In this document: positions 52,640 to 64,000 of the stretch, in pieces
Position numbering within the stretch: position 1 is the first letter of the stretch
Layout: the number at the start of each line of letters is the position of its first letter
NCBI GenBank assembly: GCA_951813325.1
Contig: OX638350.1
Location: forward strand, 2,709,954-2,773,953
Origin: an uncultured Acidimicrobiales bacterium
GTDB lineage: Bacteria; Actinomycetota; Acidimicrobiia; Acidimicrobiales; Bin134
Reading direction: 5' to 3'
DNA length: 64,000 bases
The notes under the pieces: model-generated
Seen by the model: the letters and a program-made list of their open reading frames with translations, nothing else
What the model was told of the DNA's origin: nothing
Database searches by the model: none
Program-made: the position numbers and the translations under genes

Positions 52640-53794
52640 TCAACCAGTCGCGCTGCCGACGACGCCTTCGACGAAGAACTCCATGCCCAGCATCGGGCCG
52701 TCTTCCATCGTTTCGCCTTCGGCCACAACTACGTTGCCGTCCTGATCCCGGATCTCGCCGGTGAACACGTCCCACGACCCGTCGGTGAGCTGGGCGGCCA
52801 CTTCGTCGATCTCCGCAGCCACATCAGCAGGCACGTCGGCGGCCAGCGGAGCGAGGGCGACGATTCCGTCGTCCATTCCGCCCCAATAGGCCCCTGGTGC
52901 ATAGGTGCCCGCAGCGACTGCGTCAATGATCCGGGCGTAGTACGGACCCCAGTTCCACACTGGAGCAGTAATGAAAGCATCCGGTGCGAAGGCGCTCATG
53001 TCGGAGTTGTACGACACCCAGCGGGCCCCGGCATCTTGAGCCGCTAGGCCAGGCGCAGTGGAGTCTTGGTGCATGGCGATCACGTCGGCGCCGGCTTCCA
53101 ACAGAGCCGCCGCGCTATCGCCTTCAACCGCCGGGTCGAACCAGGTGAATGTCCAAGTCACGTGGACTTCCACATCCGGGTTGGTCCGCTGGGCGCCCAA
53201 GGTGAAGGCGTTGATGCCTCGCAGCACCTCGGGAATCGGGAAGGCGGCCACATAGCCGATCTCGTTGGTTTCGGTCAGTGCACCGGCAGCCATACCCGAT
53301 AAGTAGCGGGGCTGGTACATGCGGCCGAAGAAGTTGCCGAAGTTGGTGTCGTTCATCTTGTAGCCGCTGGCGTGCTCGAATACCACGTCGGGATATTCAC
53401 CAGCCAGTTCCTCCATGGCATCCATGTAACCGAAGGAGGTGGCGAAAATGACGTTGGCATTCTCGTCCTCGATGAAGTCCACGACGACATTACGGAAGTC
53501 GGGCCCATCCTCGGGGACGTTTTCCACGAATAGCGTCGTCGCCCCAGTCCGATCCTCCGCAAGACGACGGCCCTGATCATGGGCCCATGTCCATCCCGCA
53601 TCACCTACGGGACCCACGAAGACGAACGCGGCTATCACCTCGTCGTCCATGGGCGCCTCAGTGGGCTCCGGGGCGGGCGCCTGAGTGGCCTCTGGCTCTG
53701 GAGCCGCGTCATCATCGTCGTTGCCGCACCCCACTGCGATCAACGTCAGCGCCGCCAAAACCACCAGCAACTTCAGCAATAACTTCTTGGCCAT
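52640..53794 (-). CDS. BMP-family (basic membrane protein) nucleoside-binding lipoprotein
   Basis: A 384-residue lipoprotein; ATG 53794 has GGAGGGA upstream and gives signal MAKKLLLKLLVVLAALTLIAVGC with C-G-N-D-D-D-D at the mature end, a short Pro/Glu linker and the BMP domain (FVFVGPVGDAGWTWAHDQGR, FATSFGYMDAM, MHQDSTAPG). BMP proteins bind purine or other nucleosides in the species studied. First gene of the importer operon; it diverges from the PLP-enzyme operon across a shared control region. Confidence 0.92.
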   Translation of the reverse strand: MAKKLLLKLLVVLAALTLIAVGCGNDDDDAAPEPEATQAPAPEPTEAPMDDEVIAAFVFVGPVGDAGWTWAHDQGRRLAEDRTGATTLFVENVPEDGPDFRNVVVDFIEDENANVIFATSFGYMDAMEELAGEYPDVVFEHASGYKMNDTNFGNFFGRMYQPRYLSGMAAGALTETNEIGYVAAFPIPEVLRGINAFTLGAQRTNPDVEVHVTWTFTWFDPAVEGDSAAALLEAGADVIAMHQDSTAPGLAAQDAGARWVSYNSDMSAFAPDAFITAPVWNWGPYYARIIDAVAAGTYAPGAYWGGMDDGIVALAPLAADVPADVAAEIDEVAAQLTDGSWDVFTGEIRDQDGNVVVAEGETMEDGPMLGMEFFVEGVVGSATG

Positions 53795-53841
53795 CAATCC
53801 CTCCTCGGATCGGCTCAACAACAAGCCCCAAGAGGGTAGCC

Positions 53842-53854
53842 TGTAACGCTTACA
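53842..53854. promoter_or_regulatory. TGTAA-CGC-TTACA palindrome between divergent operons
   Basis: A 5-bp inverted repeat with a 3-bp spacer in the 117-base region between the importer operon and the PLP/amidohydrolase operon. The form is that of LacI/GalR-family operators. It is 47 bases from the lipoprotein ATG, and 57 bases from the GTG at 53912. No regulator gene is in view. Confidence 0.45.
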
Positions 53855-53911
53855 CGGGTGCCCCAAACTGGGTTTCCGCTTCATTACAACTTCGATTCGA
53901 CAGGTTCTGCC

Positions 53912-56603
<2,692 letters not shown>

Positions 56604-56607
<4 letters not shown>

Positions 56608-57902
56608 CCGCCCGCACGGTGCTGCGGGGGGCCCGCTGGCCCGGCGACATCGCCATCGCCGACGGCGTCATCGTCGAGACGGGCATCGTCGAGGCCCAGC
56701 CCGGCGATGCCGTGGTCAACGTGGACGGCGACATCATCACCGCCGGTCTGGCCAACACCCACCATCACCTCTATCAATGGATGACCCGAGGTCGAGCGGT
56801 GGGCTGCGACCTGTTCGGCTGGCTGGTGGAGCTATATCCAGTTTGGGGACGGCTGACGGTGGATGACGTGGCCGCCGCCGCGCTGGTGGGGCTGGGAGAG
56901 CTGGCCGTTACCGGGTGTACCTCCGCGTCCGATCACCACTATCTGGTGCCCCACGGCGACGACGCAGTGTTCGACGCCATCGTCGAGGCCGCCGCCACAG
57001 TGGGCATCCGGCTGCACCTCAGCCGTGGATCGATGGACCTGGGCGAATCGCAGGGCGGTCTGCCCCCCGACCATGTGGTGGAAAACTTGGACTCCATCAT
57101 GGCCTCCACCGAACGGGTCATCACCCAACACCACGACGGCGACATGGTCCACGTGGTGGTAGCGCCGTGCAGCCCGTTCTCGGTCAGCTCTGAGCTGATG
57201 GAGGCGTCGGCTGCGCTGGCCCGACAACATGGCCTGCGGCTCCATACTCACCTGTGCGAGACCATCGACGAGCAGGAACACTGCCTGGAGCGGTTCGGCC
57301 GCCGGCCGGTGGAGCAGCTCGACGACTGGGGCTGGGTGGGCGACGACGTGTGGCTGGCCCACGGCATCTGGATCAACGACGAGGAGATCAACCGGCTCGG
57401 CTCAGCCGGGGTGGGAGTGGCCCATTGCCCCTCGTCCAACGCCCGTTTGGCCGCGGGCACCTGCCGGGTGACCGACCTGGAGGCCGCTGGCGTCCCGGTG
57501 GGGCTGGGGGTGGACGGGGTGGCGTCCAACGAGGTGGGCGGCCTGTTCCCCGAACTGCGCCAATCGCTGTATGCCGCCCGGCTGCGGGCCAAGGACCCCA
57601 GTGCCTTCATGCCCGCCGACGCCCTTCGCCTGGGTACCTCCGGCGGGGCGAGCTGCCTGGGAGTGGCCGACCGACTGGGCCAGATCGAACCCGGCATGGT
57701 CGCCGACCTGGCCGTGTGGCCCGGCGACGACATCGCCGACGTGGTCGATCCCTTGGCCGGATTGGTCCTGGGCCCCGACCGCCGGGTCCGCCACCTCTAT
57801 GTCGCCGGCAACCCCGTGGTCCAAGACGGTCAACTCCTAGGCTGCGACCTCGCCACCGCCCACGCCGACCTCGCCCACCGAGCCCGCCGCCTCTGGGACT
57901 AG
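56604..57902 (+). CDS. 8-oxoguanine-deaminase-like amidohydrolase
   Basis: A 432-residue metal-dependent hydrolase. H-x-H at 53-55 (NTHHHLYQ), the metal His in HTHLCETIDEQEH, AHGIWINDEE, and the late Asp in GLGVDGVASNE make up the site. The Q-W-M-T-R segment after the first motif and the C-E-T-x-D-E loop are those of the 8-oxoguanine deaminase / hydroxyatrazine hydrolase branch, which deaminates oxidised or substituted purines and triazines. ATG 56604 overlaps the PLP-enzyme stop (ATGA). Third gene of the operon. Confidence 0.88.
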
Positions 57903-57948
57903 CAGCAAGTCCCCGTCAGGGCCCGGGAGCTGACGCGTCAGAGCTGCT
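57901..57948. terminator. Candidate bidirectional terminator between convergent genes
   Basis: AGCAGC (57901) and GCTGCT (57943) could close a stem that contains further pairing options: CGTCAG with CTGACG, and the 12-base palindrome CTGACGCGTCAG (57930-57941). A short T-rich tail follows. It lies between the amidohydrolase stop and the MazF-like gene's stop. Folding was not computed. Confidence 0.4.
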
Positions 57949-57966
57949 GCTTATTTCCGAGAATCC

Positions 57967-58284
57967 TCAGAGGTCGAGAACAGCTCGCAGGCCGTCGTCG
58001 ATGGCGTCAATGAGCGCACCGGGCAGTTGCCCCACCGCTTCCACCAGCCACGAGCGATTGACAAGCTCCAATCCGAGCGGCACCGCAACAGAGTCCGTCG
58101 GCAAACCTGTCATAGCGGTGTTGAGCAGCACGTTGCCCGCGAGTCCCGCTCTGTCGAGATTCGACGTCAGGGGTACGACATGGGTCTGCCATACCTCGGC
58201 ACCTAGGACATCCTCCGAAGACACCACGACGCATGGCCGACGCTTGTCGAGATCAGCCCAGTACACCGCACCTCGCGCTACCAC
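57967..58284 (-). CDS. mazF: MazF/PemK-family RNase toxin
   Basis: A 105-residue toxin with the family start RGAVYWADLDKRRPCVVVS and the VVPLTSN strand; the loop between the two strands is shorter than in E. coli MazF. Such toxins are sequence-specific mRNA/tRNA endonucleases. GTG 58284 is chosen because it lies inside the antitoxin's end (overlap of 7 bases) and gives the normal N-terminus; the longer open frame upstream is an antitoxin shadow. Confidence 0.82.
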   Translation of the reverse strand: MVARGAVYWADLDKRRPCVVVSSEDVLGAEVWQTHVVPLTSNLDRAGLAGNVLLNTAMTGLPTDSVAVPLGLELVNRSWLVEAVGQLPGALIDAIDDGLRAVLDL

Positions 58285-58526
58285 GGAGCAGATCGCTCCA
58301 TGCGCTGACCGGCTTTGAGCGCGTCTGCCCTGGTCAGCTTTCGCTCGGTGGTGGCTAACGCGGCATCTGCCTCGATCTGTTGAGCGAAGGACATGTTCGA
58401 CTGAGCCGCATGGCGGCGGAGTTGTTCGGTCACCCACCTCGAGAACGGGATGTCCAGGCTGTCGATGACCGGCACAACGTCATCGGGGATGCTGATCGTC
58501 TTGTTCGGCACGTACGTATTATACAT
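58278..58526 (-). CDS. Ribbon-helix-helix antitoxin partner of MazF
   Basis: An 82-residue (or 77) protein with NKTISIPDDVVPVIDSL and SRWVTEQLRRHAAQ, a ribbon-helix-helix DNA-binding domain, and a charged C-terminal tail. Two starts are possible: ATG 58526, or GTG 58511, which stands exactly 6 bases after a perfect TATAAT. The second would make the mRNA leaderless and leave the whole operator upstream of the gene. Confidence 0.78.
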   Translation of the reverse strand: MYNTYVPNKTISIPDDVVPVIDSLDIPFSRWVTEQLRRHAAQSNMSFAQQIEADAALATTERKLTRADALKAGQRMERSAPW

Positions 58527-58532
58527 ACGTAC
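58512..58532. promoter_or_regulatory. Operator palindrome with embedded TATAAT (RHH-mazF)
   Basis: GTACGTAT and its exact complement ATACGTAC flank 5 bases. On the minus strand the -10 hexamer TATAAT (58523-58518) lies inside, with GTG 58511 six bases after it. The layout equals that of the vapBC-type locus at 4.8 kb: palindrome, -10 box in the palindrome, start codon six bases on, no Shine-Dalgarno. Confidence 0.65.
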
Positions 58533-58575
58533 ACCTCTCGATGGGCTCGATCGCCAACGCGCGGCGGCTGCCCGA

Positions 58576-60036
58576 CTAGCGGTTCTCAGCTAGCTGGAGG
58601 GAGTTGAGGATGGCGTTGCGCATGTCTCGGGGGTCGATCACGTCGTCGCTGCCCAGGCGATTGGCCAGGCGGTAGGGGCCGGAGCGCTGGTCGCGCTCTA
58701 CTTGGGCCTGGGTCTCGGCGTCAAGCTTGGCTGAGCGGCCGCCGGGCTCGGCGGGCATGGCGGCCATGTTCACGCTGGGCAGGGCGAACGACTGGGTCTG
58801 GTTGTCGAACGGATTCTGGGCCATCACCACCGAGCCGAAGCCGAACGCCTTGCGCATGGTGATCTCGACCTTGGGGTTGGTGAGGCGCCGCTCGGCCTTG
58901 TACATCTTGCCGCCCCACTTCAAAATGCCCTCCCGCTCGGCCTTGGTGCCGGCCATCACTCCGGGGTTGTCGGCCAAGAACACCACCGGGTGGTCGTAGT
59001 TGCCGATCACCTCCAAGAAGTCGGTGGCCTTGATGGCCGCGGCCGAGTCCACCGAGCCGGCCAAATAGGAGGGGTTGTTGGCCACGATCATGCTGGGCCG
59101 GCCTCCGAAGCGGGCCAGCCCGATGATGATGGCCGGGCCGTAGGCGGGCTGGATCTCGAAGAAGCTGTCGTCGTCAACGATCAGGTCGATCACGTCGTGC
59201 ATGTCGTAAGGGCGGCGGTCGTTGGGGGGGATCACGTCGAGCAGCTCTTCCACAACACGAGGCTCGGTGTCGGGGCCGGTGAAGCGATGCGCGGGCTGGC
59301 CGGCCCGAGACGGGAAGTACGACAGGTAGAGCCGAGCCATGTCGATGGCCGACTCGTCGTCGGGGGCCTCGTTGTGGGCCGAGCCGGCGATACGGGTGCA
59401 GACGTGGGCACCGCCGAGCTCCTCTTTGGTCACGTCCTCGCCGGTGGCCGCCTTCACCAGGGGCGGTCCGCCGGTGAACATGGAGGCGTACGACGTCATG
59501 ATCACGAAGTCGCTGAGGGGTGCGGCCAACGCGCCGTGGCCGGCGGAGGCCCCCATCACCAGACACACCATGGGCACCTGCCCATTCAAATCAGCGTAGG
59601 CCTGGAGGTCGCCGGGCGAGCGGCTGCCCCCGGTGTCGGTGAGACGGTGGCCGGCCCCCTCCAGCATGGTCACCAGCGGGAGGCCCTCCTGGGCGGCCAG
59701 CTCGGCGATGCGGTAGCGCTTGGCGGTGTTGCCCGCGCCAATCGACCCGCCCAGCACGGTGAAGTCCTCGGCACCGGCCAGCACGGTGCGGCCGTCGATG
59801 CGGCCATAGCCGCACACGAATCCGTCGGAGGGGATGTCCTCCATGGTGCCCACCAGCGGGCCGATCTCCCGGAAGGTGCCGGGGTCGAACAGCCGGTCGA
59901 TGCGTTGGCGCACATCCAGCTTGCCCCGGGAGTGCATGTACTTCTCGACCCGCTCGGGGCCGCCCATGGCCGCGCCCACAGAGCGCCGACGGTCGAGCTC
60001 CTCCAGCCACGGCTTCCACTCCTCGCGGTTGCTCAT
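58576..60036 (-). CDS. Biotin-dependent acyl-CoA carboxylase carboxyltransferase subunit
   Basis: A 486-residue crotonase-fold carboxyltransferase. The N-terminal SRGKLDVRQRIDRLFDPGTF, the first oxyanion region MLEGAGHRLTDTGGS, MGASAGHGALAAPLSDFVIM and the C-terminal half's second site (AFGFGSVVMAQNPFDN) are those of propionyl/acetyl/methylcrotonyl-CoA carboxylase beta chains. No biotin carboxylase gene is nearby. It is separated from the LLM gene by 60 bases on the same strand and may be part of that transcript. Confidence 0.9.
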   Translation of the reverse strand: MSNREEWKPWLEELDRRRSVGAAMGGPERVEKYMHSRGKLDVRQRIDRLFDPGTFREIGPLVGTMEDIPSDGFVCGYGRIDGRTVLAGAEDFTVLGGSIGAGNTAKRYRIAELAAQEGLPLVTMLEGAGHRLTDTGGSRSPGDLQAYADLNGQVPMVCLVMGASAGHGALAAPLSDFVIMTSYASMFTGGPPLVKAATGEDVTKEELGGAHVCTRIAGSAHNEAPDDESAIDMARLYLSYFPSRAGQPAHRFTGPDTEPRVVEELLDVIPPNDRRPYDMHDVIDLIVDDDSFFEIQPAYGPAIIIGLARFGGRPSMIVANNPSYLAGSVDSAAAIKATDFLEVIGNYDHPVVFLADNPGVMAGTKAEREGILKWGGKMYKAERRLTNPKVEITMRKAFGFGSVVMAQNPFDNQTQSFALPSVNMAAMPAEPGGRSAKLDAETQAQVERDQRSGPYRLANRLGSDDVIDPRDMRNAILNSLQLAENR

Positions 60037-60096
60037 GGTCCTAACTCTTCCAGCTATGGCTGTCTACGTTCTGATCGTGCCTGTAGTGGAGGTTCG

Positions 60097-61095
60097 TCAG
60101 GGCGAGAAGGCGTCGATCATGGCCGCCACGTCGGGGCCGAGGGGATACAGGATGGGGCAGGTGGCCCCGTTGGCCACGTATTCGTCCACCTTGGCCCGGC
60201 ACTCCTCGGCGGTGCCGGCCGCGCACAGCATCTGCACGATCTCGTCGGGCACCAGCTTGGAGGCCGCCTCCACCTGCTCCATGGTGGCGGGCCAGGTGAG
60301 CACGGCGTTGACCTTGTCCAGCAGCGAGTCGGGCACCCCGGAGGCGGCCATGATGTGGGGCTGCTGGCCCAGGTACTGGGTGACCAGCAAGCGGGCGGCG
60401 TCCAGGGCCTCGGCCCGGTCCTCGGCCAGCGAGCACACCACCAGTTGGGGCCGGTCGAGGTCGTCCACCGTCCGGCCCGCCCGGGCCGCGCCATCGGCCA
60501 GGGCGTCCATGGCCCGGCGGTTGTAGTCGGGCGACACCAAGTAGTTGAGCACCACCCCGTCGGCGATCTCGCCGGTGAGCTCCATCATCTTCATGCCGGT
60601 GGCCCCGATGTAGATGGGCACGTCCTTGGGACGGCGGGGCTGATGCACGTAGTCGAGCTCCACGTCTTCGAGGTGCACGTAGTCACCGTCGAAGGTCACG
60701 TTCTCGTCGGCCAACAGCGCCCGCACCACGGTGACCACCTCCCGCATGGCCCCCAGCGGGCGGCGGCGGTCTACGCCGACCTTGCTGGCCAGCGGGTCCC
60801 ACCATGCCCCCAGCCCGCACAGGATGCGGCCGGGGGCCAGGTCGTCCAGCGTTGAGAACGTGGCCGCCAGCCGGGCCGGGTTGCGGGTCCACATGTCGAG
60901 CACCCCGCTGCCCACCTTGATGGTGTCGGTGGAGGCGGCGAAGGCGGCCATGGGCACGGTGGCCTCCCGCACCAGCCGGGAGTCGGCCTGCCACACGGCG
61001 TCGAATCCCCGCTGCTCGGCATACTGCACGTAGGCGATGGCATCGGCCATGGAGTGGGCGTCTTGCAGGTAAAGGGCCACTGGGTATGAGCTCAT
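60097..61095 (-). CDS. LLM-class (F420-dependent type) oxidoreductase
   Basis: A 332-residue luciferase-like TIM-barrel protein: [19 protein letters not shown] near the start, [30 protein letters not shown] and the [24 protein letters not shown] stretch are typical of the F420-dependent methylene-H4MPT-reductase-like branch. Whether F420 or FMN is used cannot be read from the sequence with certainty. Its start overlaps the stop of the amidohydrolase upstream by 4 bases. Confidence 0.85.
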   Translation of the reverse strand: MSSYPVALYLQDAHSMADAIAYVQYAEQRGFDAVWQADSRLVREATVPMAAFAASTDTIKVGSGVLDMWTRNPARLAATFSTLDDLAPGRILCGLGAWWDPLASKVGVDRRRPLGAMREVVTVVRALLADENVTFDGDYVHLEDVELDYVHQPRRPKDVPIYIGATGMKMMELTGEIADGVVLNYLVSPDYNRRAMDALADGAARAGRTVDDLDRPQLVVCSLAEDRAEALDAARLLVTQYLGQQPHIMAASGVPDSLLDKVNAVLTWPATMEQVEAASKLVPDEIVQMLCAAGTAEECRAKVDEYVANGATCPILYPLGPDVAAMIDAFSP

Positions 61096-62144
61096 GGGTC
61101 GATCTCCTCCAATTTCGCGAACATTCGGCCAGCGGCCATGGCGGCCTTGGCCCGGATCTCGTCGGGGTCCACCCGGGTGGCCACCCCATTGGCCAGCAGC
61201 GTCTCACCGTCGACCGTCACGTCCACCGCCCGCACTCCGGGGGTGAAGGCCAGCCGCCACGGGTCGATGGGTTCATACGACCAGCGGACCATATCGGAAC
61301 GGGCCTCGGGAAACAGTTCCCAGCCCTGGGCCAGCCATTCCCATGCCGAGTCGGGGGTGGCGGTCACGTCATGTTCCCGGTGGCGGGCATAGGCCACCCG
61401 GAACTCCTCGAGCATGTCAGCGCCGATGCCGTCGGTGCCCAGCGCCACCGGGTTGGCGAAGCGGGTGGGACGGGCGTAGCCCACTGCGTTGTTCATGTTG
61501 GACCGGGGGTTGTGCACCAGGGTGCCGGCCAGTTGGTGGTCATCGGGCAGGTGTACTCCGTGGATCAGCAGCCACTCGTCGGTGCTCCACCGTTCCAGCC
61601 GCTCGGCGGCCGGGGCATCAACCGGCCCCTCGGCCACGTGGATGTGGACGCCGGTGCCCAAATCGGCAGCCAGCCCGGCGGCGGCTTCCAGCGTGTCGTC
61701 AGAGCAGGTGAAGGCGGCGTGAACCCCGACCATGCCCCGGCCCCCGGCCCGCAAGAACCGCTCATTCTCGGCCAGGCCCCGGCGGGCCCCGTCGGCCCCG
61801 TGGCGGTCGGTCACCCCGTAGGCGCAGCTGATTCGCACCCCCACCTCGGCGCAGGCCTCGGCGATGGTCTCCAGCGAGCCCTCGATGGCGTTGGGCGACT
61901 CGTGATGGTCGACGATGGCGGTGCAGCCCGCTTCCAGGGCCTCCAGCGCCCCCAGCTTGGCCGACCACTCGATGGTGTCGAGGTCGAGCGCCCGGTCGAG
62001 GCGCCACCAGACCAGCTTGAGGATGTCGGTGAACCCGGTGGGAACTCCGGGCGGGGCGGGCATGCCCCGGGCCAGCGCCGAATACAGGTGATGGTGGGCG
62101 CAGACCAGCCCGGGCGTGGTGCTGGTGTGGTGCCCGGTTTCCAT
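61092..62144 (-). CDS. SsnA/cytosine-deaminase-like amidohydrolase, short N-terminus
   Basis: A 350-residue metal-dependent hydrolase. H-x-H is at 17-19 ([14 protein letters not shown]), other ligands are in [17 protein letters not shown] and ALGTDGIG. Relatives such as SsnA are about 440 residues, with 50-60 residues of beta-sandwich before PG-x-V. Here ATG 62144 comes only 10 codons before that motif, and just 42 bases separate it from the xanthine dehydrogenase stop, so the N-terminal half of the small domain is missing. Missing also is any upstream frame that could supply it. Whether it is functional is open. Confidence 0.78.
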   Translation of the reverse strand: METGHHTSTTPGLVCAHHHLYSALARGMPAPPGVPTGFTDILKLVWWRLDRALDLDTIEWSAKLGALEALEAGCTAIVDHHESPNAIEGSLETIAEACAEVGVRISCAYGVTDRHGADGARRGLAENERFLRAGGRGMVGVHAAFTCSDDTLEAAAGLAADLGTGVHIHVAEGPVDAPAAERLERWSTDEWLLIHGVHLPDDHQLAGTLVHNPRSNMNNAVGYARPTRFANPVALGTDGIGADMLEEFRVAYARHREHDVTATPDSAWEWLAQGWELFPEARSDMVRWSYEPIDPWRLAFTPGVRAVDVTVDGETLLANGVATRVDPDEIRAKAAMAAGRMFAKLEEIDP

Positions 62145-62186
62145 ATCAGCAGTAAAGGATAAGCGGCTCAGCCCAGGCGGGGTCGC

Positions 62187-64000
62187 TCACTCCCCCATGG
62201 GAAGGCTGGTGTGCCACGTTCCGCTGTGGGCCCGCAGGGCAGCGGCCACCGCACCGGCGGTGGGCACCAGGCCGATCTCCCCCACCCCTTTGATGCCGTA
62301 GGGGGCGCCGGGCTGGGGCGACTCCACCAGGATCACATCCACCGGGGGCATGTCCTTGGGCCGCAGGATTCCCAGCGATTTGAGGGTCATGTTGGTGGGC
62401 CAGCCGTTCTCATCGGCGGGGAAGTCCTCAGTGAGGGCATAGCCCAGCCCCATGTGCACCGCCCCCTCGATCTGGCCCTCGCACAGCAGCGGGTTGACCG
62501 CCTTGCCCACGTCGTGGGCGGCCACCACCCGCTCGACGGTGCCCTCGTCGTCGAGCACCACCATCTGCGCGGCGTAGCCGAAGGTGGAATGGATGATGGG
62601 ATTCTCCACGCCGTCGGACAGCTTGTTGGTCCAGTCCACCCGGTATTCGCCGTAATAGTCCACGCCGGGCTGACACCCGTCGGCCAGAGCGGCCTGGCAG
62701 GCGTCGGCCACCGATCCGGCCCCCATCAGCGTGCCCCGGCTGCCGGTGGTCTGGCCGGCGCCCAGCTCGTGGGTGGTGTCCACTACCACCCGCACCCGAT
62801 CGGCGCTCACTCCCAGCTCGGTCACCGCCACCTGCTGGGCCACGGTGTGGACCCCTTGGCCCATCTCCGTCCAGCAGTGGCGCACCTCCACGCCGCCGCC
62901 TTCGTGGTAGTCGTCGTCGAAGCGCACGACCGCCTTGGCGATCTCTTTGAAGCCGTTGCCCAGCCCGGAGTTCTTCAGGCCCAGTCCCATGCCCACCGAT
63001 TTGCCGGCCGCCCGGGCCTCGTCCCACGCCGGCTTCACCGCCTCCAAACAGGCGCGGGCCCCCAGCGATCCGTCGTCCATGATCTGGCCCGGTCCCCAGA
63101 TGGCGCCGGGGGCCACCGCGTTGCGCGACCGCATCTCCCACCCGTCGATGCCCACCGCCTCGGCGAGGCGGTCCATGGCGCCCTCCATGGCGAACTGGGC
63201 CTGGTTGGCCCCGAATCCCCGGAAGGCGCCGCACACCGGGTTGTTGGTGCGAGCCGCGATTGCCTCCACGTCGATGTTGGGCACCGAATAGGGGCCGCTG
63301 GCGTGACCCGCGGCCCGCTCCAGCACCTTCATTCCCACCGAGGCATAGGGGCCCGAGTCGCCCACCATACGGGCCCGCAGGGCGGTGAGATTGCCGTCGG
63401 CATCGCAGCCGGCCCACATCTCGATGCGGATGGGATGGCGCTTGGGATGCATCCGCAGCGACTCCTCCCGCGACACGGTGCACGACACCGGGCGGTTCAG
63501 CAGCCAGGCCGCCAGCGCAGTCTGGGCCTGGTTGGCCATGTCTTCTTTGCCGCCGAACGCCCCGCCGTTGCTCACCAGCTCCACGGTGATCTTCTGGGGG
63601 TCGATCCCCAGCACCGAGGCCATCTGGTCGCGGTCGTCCCACACCCCCTGGCCGCCGGAGTACACGTGCAGGCCGCCGTCTTCGGTGGGCACCGCCAGGG
63701 TGGACTCGGGCTCCAAGAAGGCGTGCTCGATGCGCTGGGTCTGGAACACCTCGTGGATGGTGTGGGCACTGGCCGCCAAAGCGGCGTCCACGTCGCCCCG
63801 GGCATACACCGAGCGGGACAAAACGTTGCCGTCGAGCTCCCACACCGCGTCCTCGGAGCCGTTGGTCACCGCGGCCACCGGGTCGGTGATCGGGGTGTGC
63901 ACCTCATAGGTCACCTGCACAGCCTCGGCCGCTCGCCGGGCGGTGGCCCGGTCTTCAGCCACCACGATGGCCAGCACGTCGCCCACATAGGAAGTCCGGC
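62187..64000 (-). CDS. Xanthine dehydrogenase-type molybdopterin subunit, cut by window end
   Basis: The C-terminal 604 residues of a molybdenum hydroxylase large subunit; the frame is open to the right edge. Seen: FLEPESTLAVPTEDGGLHVYSGGQGVWDDRD, GGAFGGKED (Mo-cofactor loop), CGAFRGFGANQAQFAME (purine-site Arg loop) and QTTGSRGTLMGAG. The C-terminal VHMGLGYALTEDF is where the base Glu of the family lies. These enzymes hydroxylate hypoxanthine/xanthine or other N-heterocycles. FAD and Fe-S subunits would be upstream, beyond the window. The gene precedes the short amidohydrolase by 42 bases in one operon. Confidence 0.92.
   Translation of the reverse strand, partial: RTSYVGDVLAIVVAEDRATARRAAEAVQVTYEVHTPITDPVAAVTNGSEDAVWELDGNVLSRSVYARGDVDAALAASAHTIHEVFQTQRIEHAFLEPESTLAVPTEDGGLHVYSGGQGVWDDRDQMASVLGIDPQKITVELVSNGGAFGGKEDMANQAQTALAAWLLNRPVSCTVSREESLRMHPKRHPIRIEMWAGCDADGNLTALRARMVGDSGPYASVGMKVLERAAGHASGPYSVPNIDVEAIAARTNNPVCGAFRGFGANQAQFAMEGAMDRLAEAVGIDGWEMRSRNAVAPGAIWGPGQIMDDGSLGARACLEAVKPAWDEARAAGKSVGMGLGLKNSGLGNGFKEIAKAVVRFDDDYHEGGGVEVRHCWTEMGQGVHTVAQQVAVTELGVSADRVRVVVDTTHELGAGQTTGSRGTLMGAGSVADACQAALADGCQPGVDYYGEYRVDWTNKLSDGVENPIIHSTFGYAAQMVVLDDEGTVERVVAAHDVGKAVNPLLCEGQIEGAVHMGLGYALTEDFPADENGWPTNMTLKSLGILRPKDMPPVDVILVESPQPGAPYGIKGVGEIGLVPTAGAVAAALRAHSGTWHTSLPMGE

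Noticed and set aside
58284-58437. MazF frame extended upstream to 58437
   Set aside because: The extension overlaps most of the antitoxin gene and has no MazF similarity; GTG 58284 gives the normal N-terminus.

Overview
The window reads as high-GC actinobacterial DNA, most likely an uncultivated Acidimicrobiia-type lineage and plausibly a sponge symbiont. This is inferred from: substrate-binding lipoproteins whose mature N-termini run C-G-N-D-D-D; several CoA-transferase, SDR, acyl-CoA carboxylase and F420/LLM-type genes; repeat-rich eukaryotic-like lipoproteins (RCC1, Fn3-like); and a single-module C-methylating PKS resembling the 'Sup' PKSs described from sponge symbionts. No rRNA or tRNA gene was recognised, so the taxonomy is inference only.

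Layout. 0-4.7 kb: the tail of a CaiB/BaiF CoA-transferase, a fused indolepyruvate:ferredoxin oxidoreductase, and a wrecked AlbA_2 regulator gene. 4.8-6.7 kb: a VapBC-type toxin-antitoxin pair leading into an M23 peptidase lipoprotein. 6.8-10.9 kb and 24.6-28.6 kb: two peptide-type ABC importer operons (binding protein, two permeases), both without an ATPase gene, flanking the central operon. 11.0-24.4 kb (all minus strand): an NCS2 permease with an RsbW-like tail, a 3217-residue PKS (KS-AT-DH-CMeT-psiKR-ER-KR-ACP followed by a KS whose AT is missing), a free-standing ACP, an Sfp-type phosphopantetheinyl transferase and an alpha/beta hydrolase. These five look co-transcribed and form a compact lipid or polyketide locus.

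28.6-40.6 kb is a plastic region. It holds a low-molecular-weight phosphatase, a small coiled-coil protein, IS110 relics, two paralogous RCC1-repeat lipoproteins each preceded by an Fn3-like C-terminus, a 188-bp near-identical direct repeat, and a nested stack of insertion sequences: an IS3-family element interrupted by an intact IS110-type element and an intact IS256/Mutator element. The IS256 insertion has an 8-bp target duplication, and the matching unoccupied sequence survives as an IS3 end relic at 24.5 kb.

40.7-49 kb: a CoA-transferase, an AttH/CrtC-like protein, an SDR and a molybdopterin oxidoreductase in a row, an MntA-HepT toxin-antitoxin pair, an acyl-CoA-dehydrogenase-like gene and an MFS exporter. 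49-64 kb: a complete BMP-type nucleoside ABC importer on the minus strand diverges from an operon of two fold-type-II PLP enzymes and an 8-oxoguanine-deaminase-like amidohydrolase. Then come an RHH-MazF pair, an acyl-CoA carboxyltransferase, an LLM oxidoreductase, a second amidohydrolase and the molybdenum subunit of a xanthine dehydrogenase cut by the window edge. Together these suggest uptake and oxidative or deaminating catabolism of purines.
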